In this document: positions 1-7,694 of the stretch, in pieces
Position numbering within the stretch: position 1 is the first letter of the stretch
How the letters are laid out: each line of letters opens with the position of its first letter
The notes under the pieces: generated by a model
Database searches by the model: none
Told to the model about the DNA's origin: nothing
The model's input: the letters and a program-made list of their open reading frames with translations, nothing else
Made by a program: the position numbers and the translations under genes
NCBI RefSeq assembly: GCF_002583555.1
Contig: NZ_BEGX01000047.1
Span: forward strand, 1 to 54,160
Direction of reading: 5' to 3'
DNA length: 54,160 nucleotides
From: Pseudonocardia sp. N23
GTDB lineage: Bacteria; Actinomycetota; Actinomycetes; Mycobacteriales; Pseudonocardiaceae

Positions 1-107
1 CGGGCCTGGTGACCGTTCCCCGTGGGGCCCGTTCTGTCCGGCGTCTCGCTGACAAAGAGAAAGTTACACGGGCCCCTACAGCGGGTGCAAATCGCCCCCC
101 TAAACAT

Positions 108-235
108 CCTCTGACCTGCGAGGACGAGCCCATTTCGGCCCCGTTTCGCGGCACTTCATGACCCAGGTCACGTCCAAGATCATCGATCTCCGCCACCTTC
201 GGGCCGGCCATGATCATGTCACCGCAGGTCAGAGG
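108..235. repeat. 13-bp perfect inverted repeat near the left edge
   Basis: CCTCTGACCTGCG at 108-120 is the exact reverse complement of the 13 bases at 223-235, with 102 bases between. I see no credible gene in 1-258. A shorter inverted pair (CGGGCC at 1-6, GGCCCG at 26-31) sits at the very edge. The longer pair could be a small mobile-element remnant or a structured leader for a gene left of the window; neither can be decided from here. Confidence 0.4.
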
Positions 236-258
236 CCCGGAGGACGCGAAAAATTCGT

Positions 259-1014
259 TCAGCCGCGTCCGATGAAGGGCATCGTGCGGGCCGCGATCGT
301 CAGGAACTGGACGTTGGCCTCGAGCGGTAGGCCTGCCATGTAGAGGACGGCGTCGGCGACGTGCCGGACGTCGAAGGTCGCCTCCGGTGCGGTGGTGCCG
401 TCGGCCTGCCTGGCCCCGGCGGAGAAGCCGGCGGTCATGTCGGTGGCCGCGTTCCCGATGTCGATCTGCCCGCAGGCGATGCCGTAGGGCCGTCCGTCCA
501 GGGACAGCGACTTCGTCAGCCCGGTGACACCGTGCTTCGTCGCCGTGTACGCCGCACTCCACGGCCGGGGCACGTGCGCAGAGATCGACCCGTTGTTGAT
601 GATCCGCCCACCCTGCGGATCCTGGGCGCGCATCGTCGCGAACGCAGCACGTGCACAGAGGAAGGTCCCCGTGAGGTTGGTGCGCACGGCGTCGAGCCAG
701 GCGTCGACCGGGACCTCGTCGGGGGAGGCGGCCGGACCGAACGTGCCCGCGTTGTTGAACAGGACGTCCACCCGTCCCCAACGCTCCCGGACCGCGGCGA
801 AGAGCTCGTCGACGGAGTCCGGGTCACCGACGTCGGCCGGGACGACCAGGGCGTCGGCACCGTCGACCGCCTCCTCGAGGCGGTCGCGCCTGCGCCCCGT
901 CACCGCGACGCGGTAGCCCGCTCCGAGGAACGCCCGGGCGACGACGCGCCCGATGCCCGATCCCGCACCCGTCACCACTGCAACAGGGCTCGTGGGCCCC
1001 TGGTCCTCGGTCAT
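259..1014 (-). CDS. SDR family NAD(P)-dependent oxidoreductase
   Basis: A 251-residue classical short-chain dehydrogenase/reductase. The N-terminal Rossmann motif TGAGSGIG, the NNAG motif and the catalytic YTATK (Y-x-x-x-K) with an upstream Ser (NGSIS) are all visible. It should oxidise a hydroxy group or reduce a ketone in the cytoplasm; the substrate is unknown. I chose the ATG at 1014 because GGGAG lies four bases upstream; an in-frame start nine codons earlier (1041) has no better site. It is transcribed alone and divergently from the DUF4870 gene. The order of genes gives no hint of pathway. Confidence 0.9.
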   Translation of the reverse strand: MTEDQGPTSPVAVVTGAGSGIGRVVARAFLGAGYRVAVTGRRRDRLEEAVDGADALVVPADVGDPDSVDELFAAVRERWGRVDVLFNNAGTFGPAASPDEVPVDAWLDAVRTNLTGTFLCARAAFATMRAQDPQGGRIINNGSISAHVPRPWSAAYTATKHGVTGLTKSLSLDGRPYGIACGQIDIGNAATDMTAGFSAGARQADGTTAPEATFDVRHVADAVLYMAGLPLEANVQFLTIAARTMPFIGRG

Positions 1015-1155
1015 CGAGCTCCCGTCCGCGCCGCCGGTCACGATCGGTCGTCGTGATCCCTGCGTTCACCCTCTCTCCCGTCGGGTCCGCGCGCCAGCCC
1101 CTGCGGTGGACCGGATCCACCCGTCCGGACCGGCGGAAACTGTTTCAATGGGGAC

Positions 1156-1545
1156 ATGACCGTTCCACCACCGGCCGACTCCTGGGACCCGCGCAGCCGA
1201 CCCGTTCCCGTCACGGCCGAGGACCGGAACTGGGCGATGGCGGCGCATGTGGGCAGCATCGTGACGGCCTGGTTCGCGCTGGGCCTCGTCGCACCGCTGG
1301 TCGTCCTGCTCGCGCGCGGCAACGTGTCGCCGTTCGTGCGCAGGCACGCCGTGGAGTCGTTGAACTTCCAGCTCAACGCCTTCGTCCTGACGATCGTCTT
1401 CGCGCTGCTGCTGTTCGTCCTGATCGGGTTCGTGCTGCTCCCGCTCTACGGCATCTTCTATCTGGTGTTCGTCGTCCTGGGGACGATCAAGGCCGCCAAC
1501 GGCGAGGAGTTCCGGTACCCGTTGACGGTCCGGGTCGTGAGCTGA
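1156..1545 (+). CDS. DUF4870 domain-containing small membrane protein
   Basis: A 129-residue protein matching the DUF4870 (Tic20-like) pattern: a short Pro-rich N-terminus, then WAMAAHVGSI starting the first membrane helix, the conserved RRHAVESLNFQ segment between helices at about residues 62-72, two further hydrophobic helices, and the typical ending IKAANGEEFRYP. Its role in the family is unknown; it is an inner-membrane protein. GGGGAC just before the ATG serves as the ribosome site. The following larC-like gene starts two bases after its stop codon, so the two are probably cotranscribed. Confidence 0.9.
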   Translation: MTVPPPADSWDPRSRPVPVTAEDRNWAMAAHVGSIVTAWFALGLVAPLVVLLARGNVSPFVRRHAVESLNFQLNAFVLTIVFALLLFVLIGFVLLPLYGIFYLVFVVLGTIKAANGEEFRYPLTVRVVS

Positions 1546-1547
1546 AC

Positions 1548-2288
1548 GTGCCGACGAACCCCACGCGGATCGGGTGGTTCGACTGCGCGGCGGGCGCCGC
1601 CGGCGACATGCTGCTGGCCGCCCTGGTCGACGCGGGGGCCGATCTCGCCGTCGTCGCCGAGCACGTCGCGAGGCTGGGCGTCGAGCCGATCACGTTGCGT
1701 CGCAACGATGTCGAGCGGCACGGGATCGGCGCGGTGAAGGTCGACGTCGAGACCGCACCGGACCCGGAGCACCGGACGTGGAAGGCGGTGCGGCTCGTCC
1801 TCGACGCGGCGGGGCTTCCGGAGCCCGTCGCCTCGCTCGCCCACGACGCCTTCGCCCGGCTCGCCGAGGCCGAGGCCCGGGTGCACCGCACCACCCCTGA
1901 AGACGTGCACTTCCACGAGGTCGGCGCCCTGGACGCGATCGCCGACGTCGTCGGGGTGGCGACGGCCCTGCACCTGCTCGGGCTCGACACCGTGCACGCG
2001 AGCGCCGTCGCGCTGGGCAGCGGGACGAGCCGCGGCAGCCATGGCCTGGTACCGATCCCGGCGCCGGCGACGCTGGAGGTCCTGCGTGCGGCGGGTGCAC
2101 CGTGCTTCGCGGGTCCGTCGCCGCGGGAGATGTGCACGCCGACCGGCGCGGCGCTGCTCGCCGCCGCCGTGACCTCGTGGGGGCCGATGCCGCGCATGGT
2201 GCCGCACGCGATCGGGGTGGGGGCGGGGACGCGCGACCTCGCGGAGGTCGCCAACGTCGTGCGGGTCGTCGTCGGCGACTCCGCCTGA
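1548..2288 (+). CDS. larC: LarC-type nickel-pincer cofactor protein, N-terminal half only
   Basis: A 246-residue protein starting at a GTG two bases after the DUF4870 stop. It matches the N-terminal part of LarC (formerly DUF111): DCAAGAAGDM near residue 9, the HFHEVGALDAIADV segment near residue 120, and SHGLVPIPAPATLEVL followed by EMCTPTGAALL. LarC inserts nickel into the pyridinium bis-thiocarboxylic acid cofactor of lactate racemase-type enzymes. Full-length LarC is about 400 residues; here the frame stops after the first domain and I find no second-domain sequence in any forward frame before the convergent gene at 2320. The second half may be encoded elsewhere, or the gene is truncated. 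No larA, larB or larE is in the window. Confidence 0.8.
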   Translation: MPTNPTRIGWFDCAAGAAGDMLLAALVDAGADLAVVAEHVARLGVEPITLRRNDVERHGIGAVKVDVETAPDPEHRTWKAVRLVLDAAGLPEPVASLAHDAFARLAEAEARVHRTTPEDVHFHEVGALDAIADVVGVATALHLLGLDTVHASAVALGSGTSRGSHGLVPIPAPATLEVLRAAGAPCFAGPSPREMCTPTGAALLAAAVTSWGPMPRMVPHAIGVGAGTRDLAEVANVVRVVVGDSA

Positions 2289-2319
2289 GGTCCGGCTTCA
2301 CCGCGCGTTCGGACGAGGC

Positions 2320-3384
2320 TCACGTGTTCGCGCCCGCCGCGGTGACCGGCCAACGGGTGACCCGACCCGCCACGGTCACGACGTACTCGCGGGCCAGATT
2401 CGCCGCCGCGCACACGTGGTTGGGTGCGACCGCGACGCGTTCACCCAGCTCGGGCAACACCGCCCCGGCGGGGACCTCGACGACGGCGTGGTGCTCCGAC
2501 AGCAGGACGACCCGGGCGTCGGGCATCGACGGGACCCTCCCGGCGCCCGTCGCCCACCCGGGACGGTCGGCGCCCAGCACCTTGGCCCCGGCATCCAGGA
2601 CGAACCGGCCGCCACCGCGCGACACCACCGTCCCCACCGCCGTCAGCGCCACGTCCTCCCAGCCGCACGTGCCGAGCTCGACCTGCTGGGCGTCGTTGAA
2701 CACCGACACCCCGGGGCGGACCTCGGTGAGCACGGTGGCGTCGGAATGAGCGAGCGTCGGCGTGGACCCACCACTGACCTCGATGTCAGCGAATCCGTTG
2801 GTGCGCAGCAGTTCCGCCGCCTCGGCCAATGCCGCTGCCTCCTCCACGGCGGCCCGGGCCGCCGCGCCCGGGGCGTAGCCGTGCCCGGGGAACGTGAACA
2901 CCCCGGCGACGCGCACACCGGCCCGGTCCGCCGCGCGTGCCACCTCGAAGGCCTCCCCGGCCGGGACGCCGGTGCGTCGCATCCCGCAGTCGACCTCCAC
3001 CATCACCGTCGCCGACGTCCCCGCCAACGCGATCCCGAGATGTTGCGCCCCTTCGACCGAGTCCACCCCGACGCGGAGCGCGACCCGTTGGGCCAGGGCT
3101 CGCAGCCTGGCTCCGCGCTCGCCGGCGGCCCACACCGGATAGGCGACGAACAGGTCGGTGGCGCCCGCGCGGCAGAAGATCTCGCCCTCGGCGACCGTCG
3201 CCACGGTGAGGCCGACCGCCCCGGACTCGATCTGGCGACGCGCGATCTCCGGGCTCTTGTGCGTCTTCGCATGCGGGCGCAGCCGCAGCCCGTGCTCCCG
3301 GGCCCATCCCGCGGTGCGTTCGATGTTGCGGGACAGCACGTCGAGGTCGACGGCGAGGTACGGCGTCGCCAGGGCGTCGGTCAT
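2320..3384 (-). CDS. DSD1/D-threonine aldolase family PLP-dependent enzyme
   Basis: A 354-residue fold-type III PLP enzyme. RPHAKTHKSPEI near residue 40 carries the lysine that binds PLP, and PNHVCAAANL near the C-terminus carries the His and Cys that bind zinc in D-serine dehydratases of this family. These enzymes act on D-threonine, D-serine or other 3-hydroxy-D-amino acids; which one cannot be told here. I started it at ATG 3384 (MTDALATPYL), since the alanine-racemase-like barrel begins at once; the longer reading runs into the divergent regulator's promoter. It is a single gene, converging on larC. Confidence 0.88.
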   Translation of the reverse strand: MTDALATPYLAVDLDVLSRNIERTAGWAREHGLRLRPHAKTHKSPEIARRQIESGAVGLTVATVAEGEIFCRAGATDLFVAYPVWAAGERGARLRALAQRVALRVGVDSVEGAQHLGIALAGTSATVMVEVDCGMRRTGVPAGEAFEVARAADRAGVRVAGVFTFPGHGYAPGAAARAAVEEAAALAEAAELLRTNGFADIEVSGGSTPTLAHSDATVLTEVRPGVSVFNDAQQVELGTCGWEDVALTAVGTVVSRGGGRFVLDAGAKVLGADRPGWATGAGRVPSMPDARVVLLSEHHAVVEVPAGAVLPELGERVAVAPNHVCAAANLAREYVVTVAGRVTRWPVTAAGANT

Positions 3385-3412
3385 ACGGCCATCGTGCGCG
3401 TCGACGGACGGG

Positions 3413-3441
3413 TTCCGATCATCGGATGCAGCCGGTATCAT
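3413..3441 (+). promoter_or_regulatory. Putative leaderless promoter and operator of the metal-sensor gene
   Basis: A TATCAT -10 element (3436-3441) lies six bases before the GTG start at 3448, and a weak TTCCGA -35 lies 17 bases further up. Between them CCGATCATCGG (3415-3425) is a small palindrome, and its ATCATCGG half recurs at 3438-3445. Spacing suggests a leaderless transcript and an ArsR-type operator over the promoter. This is inference from spacing only. Confidence 0.4.
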
Positions 3442-3447
3442 CGGCGT

Positions 3448-3813
3448 GTGTCGATGAAACCTCCGACCGCCTGCTGCCCGACGGACCTGACCCCCGCCGT
3501 GGCGCTCTTCCGGTCCCTCGGCGACCCCACCCGGCTGGCGGTCCTGACGCGTCTCGCGGAGGGCGAGGCGCGGGTCGTCGACCTCACCCGCCTGCTCGGC
3601 CTCCCCCAGTCCACGGTCTCCTCGCACCTGGCCTGCCTGCGCGACTGCCGACTCGTCGACTACCGCACCCAGGGCAGGCAGTCGTTCTACTCCCTGACCC
3701 GGCCCGAGCTCGTCGACCTGCTGCGCACCGCCGAGAGGCTGCTCGCCGGAACCGGCGAGGCCGTCGCCCTCTGTCCCGTCTACGGCGGACAGACCCCGGT
3801 GGTCGGGACGTGA
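3448..3813 (+). CDS. ArsR/SmtB metal-sensing repressor, CmtR-like
   Basis: A 121-residue winged-helix regulator (119 if the ATG at 3454 is used). The core runs from SLGDPTRLAVLTRLAEG to the recognition helix STVSSHLACLRDC. The two cysteines in HLACLRDC match the Cys57/Cys61 pair of mycobacterial CmtR, the Cd(II)/Pb(II) sensor, and a third cysteine near the C-terminus (VALCPVYG) sits where CmtR Cys102 would be; an extra Cys-Cys pair is at the N-terminus. It overlaps the next gene by four bases (GTGA), a metal exporter, so it most likely represses this two-gene operon until soft metal ions bind. Confidence 0.87.
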   Translation: MSMKPPTACCPTDLTPAVALFRSLGDPTRLAVLTRLAEGEARVVDLTRLLGLPQSTVSSHLACLRDCRLVDYRTQGRQSFYSLTRPELVDLLRTAERLLAGTGEAVALCPVYGGQTPVVGT

Positions 3814-4481
3814 CCGTCCTGCCCGACGCGCGCCGCGCCGTCCTCGTCCGCCGCATCCGGCTGCTGGTCGCCGCGACGATCTCCTACAACGTCGTCGAGG
3901 CCGTCGTCGCGATCACCGCGGGCACCGTGGCCGGCTCCATCGCGCTCATCGGGTTCGGGCTCGACTCGGTCATCGAGGTCAGCTCCGCCGCCGCCGTCGC
4001 CTGGCAGTTCTCCGCTCCGGACCCGGCACGGCGCGAACGCGTCGCCCTCCGCGTCGTCGCCGGCTCGTTCGTGGCGCTCGCCTGCTACGTGACCGCCGAG
4101 TCGATTCGCGGGCTCCTCGGGGCCTCGGCCGCCGAACATTCGTCGGTCGGGATCGCGCTCGTCGCGCTGAGCGTTGTGATCATGCCGTTCCTGTCGTGGG
4201 CGCAACGCCGCGCGGGCCGCGAGCTCGGCTCGTCCAGCGCCGTCGCCGACTCCCGCCAGACCCTGCTGTGCACCTATCTGTCCGCAGCGGTACTCGTCGG
4301 ACTGCTGCTCAACTCGACGCTCGGCTGGTGGTGGGCCGATCCTGCCGCAGGCCTCGTCCTCGCCGCGCTCGCGCTGCGCGAGGCGCGCAACGCCTGGCGC
4401 GGCGACCTCTGCTGCGCACCCGCGTCGACCCCGCACAGCGGATGTGGCGACGGCTGCGCCTGCTGCGGACCCGCGACGTAG
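3810..4481 (+). CDS. Cation diffusion facilitator family metal exporter
   Basis: A 223-residue membrane protein with about six hydrophobic segments and the CDF signature region GFGLDSVIEV in the second helix, whose Asp is the transport-site ligand; a second ligand region is seen at AVADSRQTLL. It starts at the GTG overlapping the regulator's stop by four bases, so the two are translationally coupled. Unlike most CDF proteins it has no soluble C-terminal ferredoxin-like domain; instead it ends in a cysteine-rich tail (DLCCAPA, then CGDGCACCGP) with seven cysteines. That tail suits soft metals such as Cd, Pb or Zn, in line with the CmtR-like sensor. Confidence 0.87.
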   Translation: MTVLPDARRAVLVRRIRLLVAATISYNVVEAVVAITAGTVAGSIALIGFGLDSVIEVSSAAAVAWQFSAPDPARRERVALRVVAGSFVALACYVTAESIRGLLGASAAEHSSVGIALVALSVVIMPFLSWAQRRAGRELGSSSAVADSRQTLLCTYLSAAVLVGLLLNSTLGWWWADPAAGLVLAALALREARNAWRGDLCCAPASTPHSGCGDGCACCGPAT

Positions 4482-4521
4482 ACGAGCCGCCCGCCGGTCG
4501 TCGTCCGGCGGGCGCCTCGTC
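4481..4521 (+). terminator. Strong hairpin terminator after the metal exporter
   Basis: Arms of 17 bases (4481-4497 and 4505-4521) pair with one mismatch around a seven-base loop. The hairpin begins on the last base of the exporter's stop codon. There is no U-tract, as is common in actinomycetes. Confidence 0.75.
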
Positions 4522-4930
4522 GTGACGCCGCCACCGTGAATGCCCCCATGACCCACGGTGACGGCGAGTTCGTGGTGTTCCCGGTTGCTCTGCCGTGCAT
4601 GAACAGGATGCCTCCGGCGGCCCGCCGGCTCGACCGAGCAGGCCCTACGAAGCCGCGGGCCCGACCCCACTGCGCGGCGGGGGCCAACCCCCTTGTCACG
4701 ACGCCGTTGCGGTGTTCCGCGCCATTCACCAACAGCAACGTGATCACGTGCCGCAGCTGGGCGGGCGCGTTCGCCTCGTCGTTCATGACACCGATCCTGC
4801 GGCGCAGCCGCGTCGGAACCCGATGCCGCCCGTCACCAGGCTCCCGTGACGGATGTCAGGCCCGCGCCCGACCGATGAGTTCCGGCGCGCCGTGCCGTCT
4901 GACCTCTGACTACGAGCGAAGGGGAACATC
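4522..4930. other. Gene-free stretch between the metal exporter and the DHFR-like gene
   Basis: About 400 bases with no reading frame that resembles a protein; frames on both strands are Arg/Ala/Pro-rich shadows. It holds a perfect palindrome of 7-base arms at 4614-4628 (CCGGCGG, one base, CCGCCGG). The only clear element is the ribosome site AAGGGG before the ATG at 4931. It may hold the promoter of that gene; I cannot place one. Confidence 0.5.
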
Positions 4931-5530
4931 ATGGGCAAGGTCGTCGCCACGATCAGCACGTCCGTCGACGGGTACGTCACCGGACCCGACGACGGGCCCG
5001 GCAACGGTCTCGGCACCGGCGGGGAACGCCTGCACCACTGGGTCTTCGGCGGGCCCTGGACCTACGACGCCGAACCCACGGGCGAACCCGACCCCGTCGA
5101 CCGCGCCTTCCTCGACGACGCCATGGCAGGCCTCGGCGCCGTCGTCTGCGGGCGCAACACCTACGACGCCGCCGGAACGTGGGGCGGCCGCAACCCGTGG
5201 GACCGGCCACTTTTCGTCGTGACCCGCCGACCGCACGAGCAGCCCGCCGCCGAGCAAGGCTTCACCTTCGTCGACGGCTTCCGGGCCGCCTTCGAGCGCG
5301 CGCAGGACACGGCCGGCGACCGCGACGTGTGCGTCATGGGTGGCGCCGAGACCATCCGGCAGGCGCTGGCGGTCGGGTACGCCGACGAGCTGGTCGTGTC
5401 CCTCGCGCCGCTCGTGCTCGGCGGGGGCACCCGGCTCTTCGAGGGCTTCGTCCGGGACATCGACCTCGAGCGCACCGATGTCATCGTCTCTCCCTGGGCA
5501 ACGCACCTCCGCTACCGCATCGTGCGCTGA
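4931..5530 (+). CDS. RibD C-terminal/dihydrofolate reductase-like protein
   Basis: A 199-residue protein of the RibD C-terminal/DHFR superfamily. It opens with KVVATISTSVDGYVTGPDD, the usual start of this family, has the NADPH-binding VCGRNTYD and VMGGAETIRQAL segments, and ends with the common SPLVLGGGTRLF-type motif (here LAPLVLGGGTRLFEGF). Such stand-alone proteins are reductases of unknown substrate, not essential DHFR. It has a good ribosome site (AAGGGG, seven bases before ATG), is transcribed alone and is closed by the hairpin at 5546-5574. Confidence 0.9.
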   Translation: MGKVVATISTSVDGYVTGPDDGPGNGLGTGGERLHHWVFGGPWTYDAEPTGEPDPVDRAFLDDAMAGLGAVVCGRNTYDAAGTWGGRNPWDRPLFVVTRRPHEQPAAEQGFTFVDGFRAAFERAQDTAGDRDVCVMGGAETIRQALAVGYADELVVSLAPLVLGGGTRLFEGFVRDIDLERTDVIVSPWATHLRYRIVR

Positions 5531-5545
5531 CCGGGGACACGACAC

Positions 5546-5574
5546 GGCCCCCGCCTCGAAAGGAGGCGGGGGCC
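5546..5574. terminator. Bidirectional hairpin terminator
   Basis: Perfect 12-base arms (5546-5557 and 5563-5574) with a five-base loop GAAAG. It sits between two convergent genes (stops at 5530 and 5600) and probably serves both. Confidence 0.85.
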
Positions 5575-5599
5575 CGTTGTCGGTCGGATGGTGCGAGGG

Positions 5600-6868
5600 T
5601 CAGCGGCGCAGACCAGCGAGGTTCAGGCTGGTGTTCAGGACGTTGTTGACGAAACCGTCGACGTCGAACGAGGGCCGGGTGGGATTGTTGTTGCCACTCG
5701 GCCGGTTGTCGCCCCGGCTGCCGCGGTCGTTGCCGTTGTTGTCGCGGTCTCCGCGGTCTCCACGGTCTCCACGGTCACCGATCCAACCGCCGCGGTCGCC
5801 GCGGTCACGGTCGTTGCGGTCACTGCCGCGGACCGGAGCCACGTCGTCGTCGCAGTCACCGCCGCGATTCCAGCCGGCGTACTGCCAGTCATCGCGGTCG
5901 CGGTCGCGGTCATGGCCGCCACGCGGGTCACCGCCGCGGTCCCAGCGCGCGTCATGGACGCGGCTGTCGTTGCCGTGGTGGTGGCCGCGGTGCTGCACGC
6001 GGTCGCGATCGCCGTGGCGGTGGTCGCCGCGATCACGGTCGCCGTGGCGGTGCTCGCCCCGGTCACGATCCCGCTCGTTCCCGCGGCCGTCGCGGTGGTC
6101 GTTGCCGCGGTGGTCGTTGCCGCGGTGGTCGTTGTCGCGGTGGTCGTTGTCGCGGTGGTCGTTGTCGCGGTGGTCGTTGCCGCGGTGGTCGTTGCCGCGG
6201 TGGTCGTTGCCGCGGTGGTCGTTGCCGCGGTGGTTGCCGCCGCAGCCGCACTGCTGGCCGTGGCCCCGCTGCGGGCCGTGGCCGTTGTTCACGCCGCCCT
6301 GGTTGCCACCACGGGGATCGCCGTGCTGGTGGCCTCCGCGCGGGCCCTGCTGGCCGTTGCTGCCGTGCTGGCCGCTACCGGCGCGAGGGCCGTCATTGTG
6401 GTTGCCACCAGTACGCGGACCATCGCTGTGGTTGCCACCAGTACGCGGACCATCGCTGTGGTTGCCACCAGTACGCGGACCATCGCTGTGGTTGTTGTGA
6501 CCGCTGGTGCCCGACGGGGTGCCCTGGTGCTGGTTGTTCGGGAGGCCCGGAAGGGTCAGCAGCGTCGGGACGTTCGGCAACGTCGGGATCGTCGGAGCGC
6601 TCGGGGTGCTCGGGGTGCTGGGAATGCTCGGCACTCCGGGGAAGCCGGGGAGCCCGGTTCCGGGGGTGGTTGTGCCGCCCTTGGGAGCTCGGTCGTCCTT
6701 CTTGCCGCGCTGGCTGTCCTTCTTGCTGTCGTCGGTGGACGTTTGCCCGGCTTCAGCGGCGTTTCCACCGTCGTGGTTCTCAGCGGCGTTGGCGGCGGTG
6801 TTCGCCAGCAGCAGCAAACCGCCCGACATGGCGGCGACGTAGGCGCCCCGGAGCAGGTTCTTGTTCAA
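5600..6868 (-). CDS. Secreted low-complexity protein with HRGND and NHSDGPRTGG repeats
   Basis: I place the start at TTG 6868, six bases after a strong GGAAGGA site, giving 422 residues. Residues 1-28 form a signal peptide ending in ANA-A. Then come an acidic/Lys linker (30-70), a Pro/Thr segment with IPSTPSTPSAPTIPTLP spacing, three perfect copies of a ten-residue unit (NHSDGPRTGG), a Gly/His/Gln region with one CGCGG, nine HRGND/HRDND pentapeptides, then Arg/Asp/His-rich and DRGDRG stretches. The C-terminus (SFDVDGFVNNVLNTSLNLAGL) is non-repetitive and hydrophobic-patterned. No known catalytic domain. The His/Asp density would suit metal binding or a charged surface layer; both are guesses. 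An Ala/Val-rich frame on the opposite strand over the repeats is a shadow. Confidence 0.75.
   Translation of the reverse strand: MNKNLLRGAYVAAMSGGLLLLANTAANAAENHDGGNAAEAGQTSTDDSKKDSQRGKKDDRAPKGGTTTPGTGLPGFPGVPSIPSTPSTPSAPTIPTLPNVPTLLTLPGLPNNQHQGTPSGTSGHNNHSDGPRTGGNHSDGPRTGGNHSDGPRTGGNHNDGPRAGSGQHGSNGQQGPRGGHQHGDPRGGNQGGVNNGHGPQRGHGQQCGCGGNHRGNDHRGNDHRGNDHRGNDHRDNDHRDNDHRDNDHRGNDHRGNDHRDGRGNERDRDRGEHRHGDRDRGDHRHGDRDRVQHRGHHHGNDSRVHDARWDRGGDPRGGHDRDRDRDDWQYAGWNRGGDCDDDVAPVRGSDRNDRDRGDRGGWIGDRGDRGDRGDRDNNGNDRGSRGDNRPSGNNNPTRPSFDVDGFVNNVLNTSLNLAGLRR
6088..6236 (-). repeat. 15-bp coding minisatellite (HRGND units)
   Basis: Nine consecutive full 15-base units plus a partial one (plus-strand unit GCGGTGGTCGTTGCC), with a single base alternating between C and T so that units read HRGND (x4), HRDND (x3), HRGND (x2). 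The near-identity at third positions shows recent expansion by slippage or unequal exchange. Confidence 0.9.
6401..6490 (-). repeat. Three identical 30-bp tandem repeats in coding sequence
   Basis: Units at 6401-6430, 6431-6460 and 6461-6490 are identical base for base and encode NHSDGPRTGG three times. A diverged partial unit (NHNDGPRAGS) follows in the protein. Confidence 0.92.
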
Positions 6869-7260
6869 GTCCAGTCCTTCCAGCACGAAGACGACCGGTC
6901 GGGGTGCCGGACGTCGCAACATCTGCATAAGCTGGAGATACACAGCGGGGAGCCGTATCTCCTTGATCTCCCCAGCGTTGAACACAGATGGGCCGTTACG
7001 GCCTTTTCGGAAGTTGGGCTGTGCGGCGCAGCAGGTTGGTCTGAAGTCGACGCAACCTCGGCCGTTCCCGCGCGTCCCTGGGACGCGGGCGGCTCACCGA
7101 CGCTCCTCGACCGCTCCCCCACCGTGCGTCGCCGCCGTCGTCACCGCAAGACGTGCGGACCCTTCCACATCGGCTGCACATCCACGGGCGGGTGGACGAA
7201 CCGGACAGTCGGTGACGGAACGCCGGTACCGTGGCGTGGTCCCCCGATCCGAGGAGTGCC
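6869..7260. other. Divergent intergenic region with three inverted repeats
   Basis: Region between the minus-strand repeat protein and a plus-strand small secreted protein. It holds an inverted repeat of 8-base arms at 6934-6941/6955-6962 (GGAGATAC / GTATCTCC), a GGCCGT/ACGGCC palindrome at 6991-7003, and a CGCGTCCC/GGGACGCG palindrome at 7071-7087. The first would lie in the 5' untranslated leader of the repeat protein. An in-frame ATG at 6985 exists, but the leader between has no protein-like character and 6868 has the ribosome site. Confidence 0.5.
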
Positions 7261-7641
7261 GTGCCCCGCGTCGCCGCGCGTGTCCCGCAGCGGTGGCCCG
7301 TGCTGCTGGCGCTGCTGGTGGCGTTGCTGGTGCCGGTGGGTCCGGTGTCGGCACGCGCACATCAGGTGGGCGACGGTGCGCCGCGGGCAGCCGGGAGCGC
7401 GGTGCCGGCGCGGGCGGACTCGGGAACGCGCCGGACGGGAGCCGCCGAGGCGTCCTTCCTGCGCTCGACTGCTGCTGCGACGACGACGGGGTGGTCGGCG
7501 GTCCCGGCCGTCGCGACGCGGTCGGCGCCGGTCCCACGTCCCTCGGTGATGTGGGGCTGCGGTTCCGAGGTCGCGACGGCGGAGCCGGTCGCGACGTGGT
7601 CGCCGCGATGTGAGCGTGGGCCTCCGGTGTCGACGGTCTGA
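7261..7641 (+). CDS. Small secreted protein of unknown function
   Basis: A 126-residue frame starting at GTG 7261, four bases after GAGGAG. Residues 1-33 make a classical signal peptide: Arg-rich start, a Leu/Ala/Val core (LLALLVALLVPVGPV) and a cleavage site SARA-H. The mature part is Ala/Thr/Ser/Arg-rich with two cysteines (WGCGSEV and SPRCERG) that could form a disulfide. I recognise no family. It ends 53 bases before secDF on the same strand and may be cotranscribed with it. The signal peptide and ribosome site support it, but the mature part could be a by-product of GC-rich sequence. Confidence 0.5.
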   Translation: MPRVAARVPQRWPVLLALLVALLVPVGPVSARAHQVGDGAPRAAGSAVPARADSGTRRTGAAEASFLRSTAAATTTGWSAVPAVATRSAPVPRPSVMWGCGSEVATAEPVATWSPRCERGPPVSTV

Positions 7642-7694
7642 GCCGTCCCCGTCCCGTCACCCCGCCGTCGTGCGGGCTCCCCTGAAGGTCCCTG

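Noticed and set aside
158..343. A 61-codon plus-strand frame at the left edge
   Set aside because: No ribosome site, overlaps the inverted repeat and the end of the SDR gene, and has no protein-like pattern.
4274..5222. Frames on both strands between the metal exporter and the DHFR-like gene
   Set aside because: They cross known genes, lack start signals and resemble no family.
6088..6490. CRISPR-like spaced repeats
   Set aside because: Repeats are tandem with no spacers, stay in frame and encode peptide units; no cas genes.
7041..7056. CTGAAGTCGACGCAAC as a sixth copy of the catabolic operator
   Set aside because: The right half lacks the TCAA spacing, and neither neighbour belongs to acyl-CoA metabolism.
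5588..7549. A 653-codon plus-strand frame, very Val/Ala-rich
   Set aside because: It is the mirror of the HRGND-repeat gene; no ribosome site, no signal peptide, and composition follows from the opposite strand's repeats.
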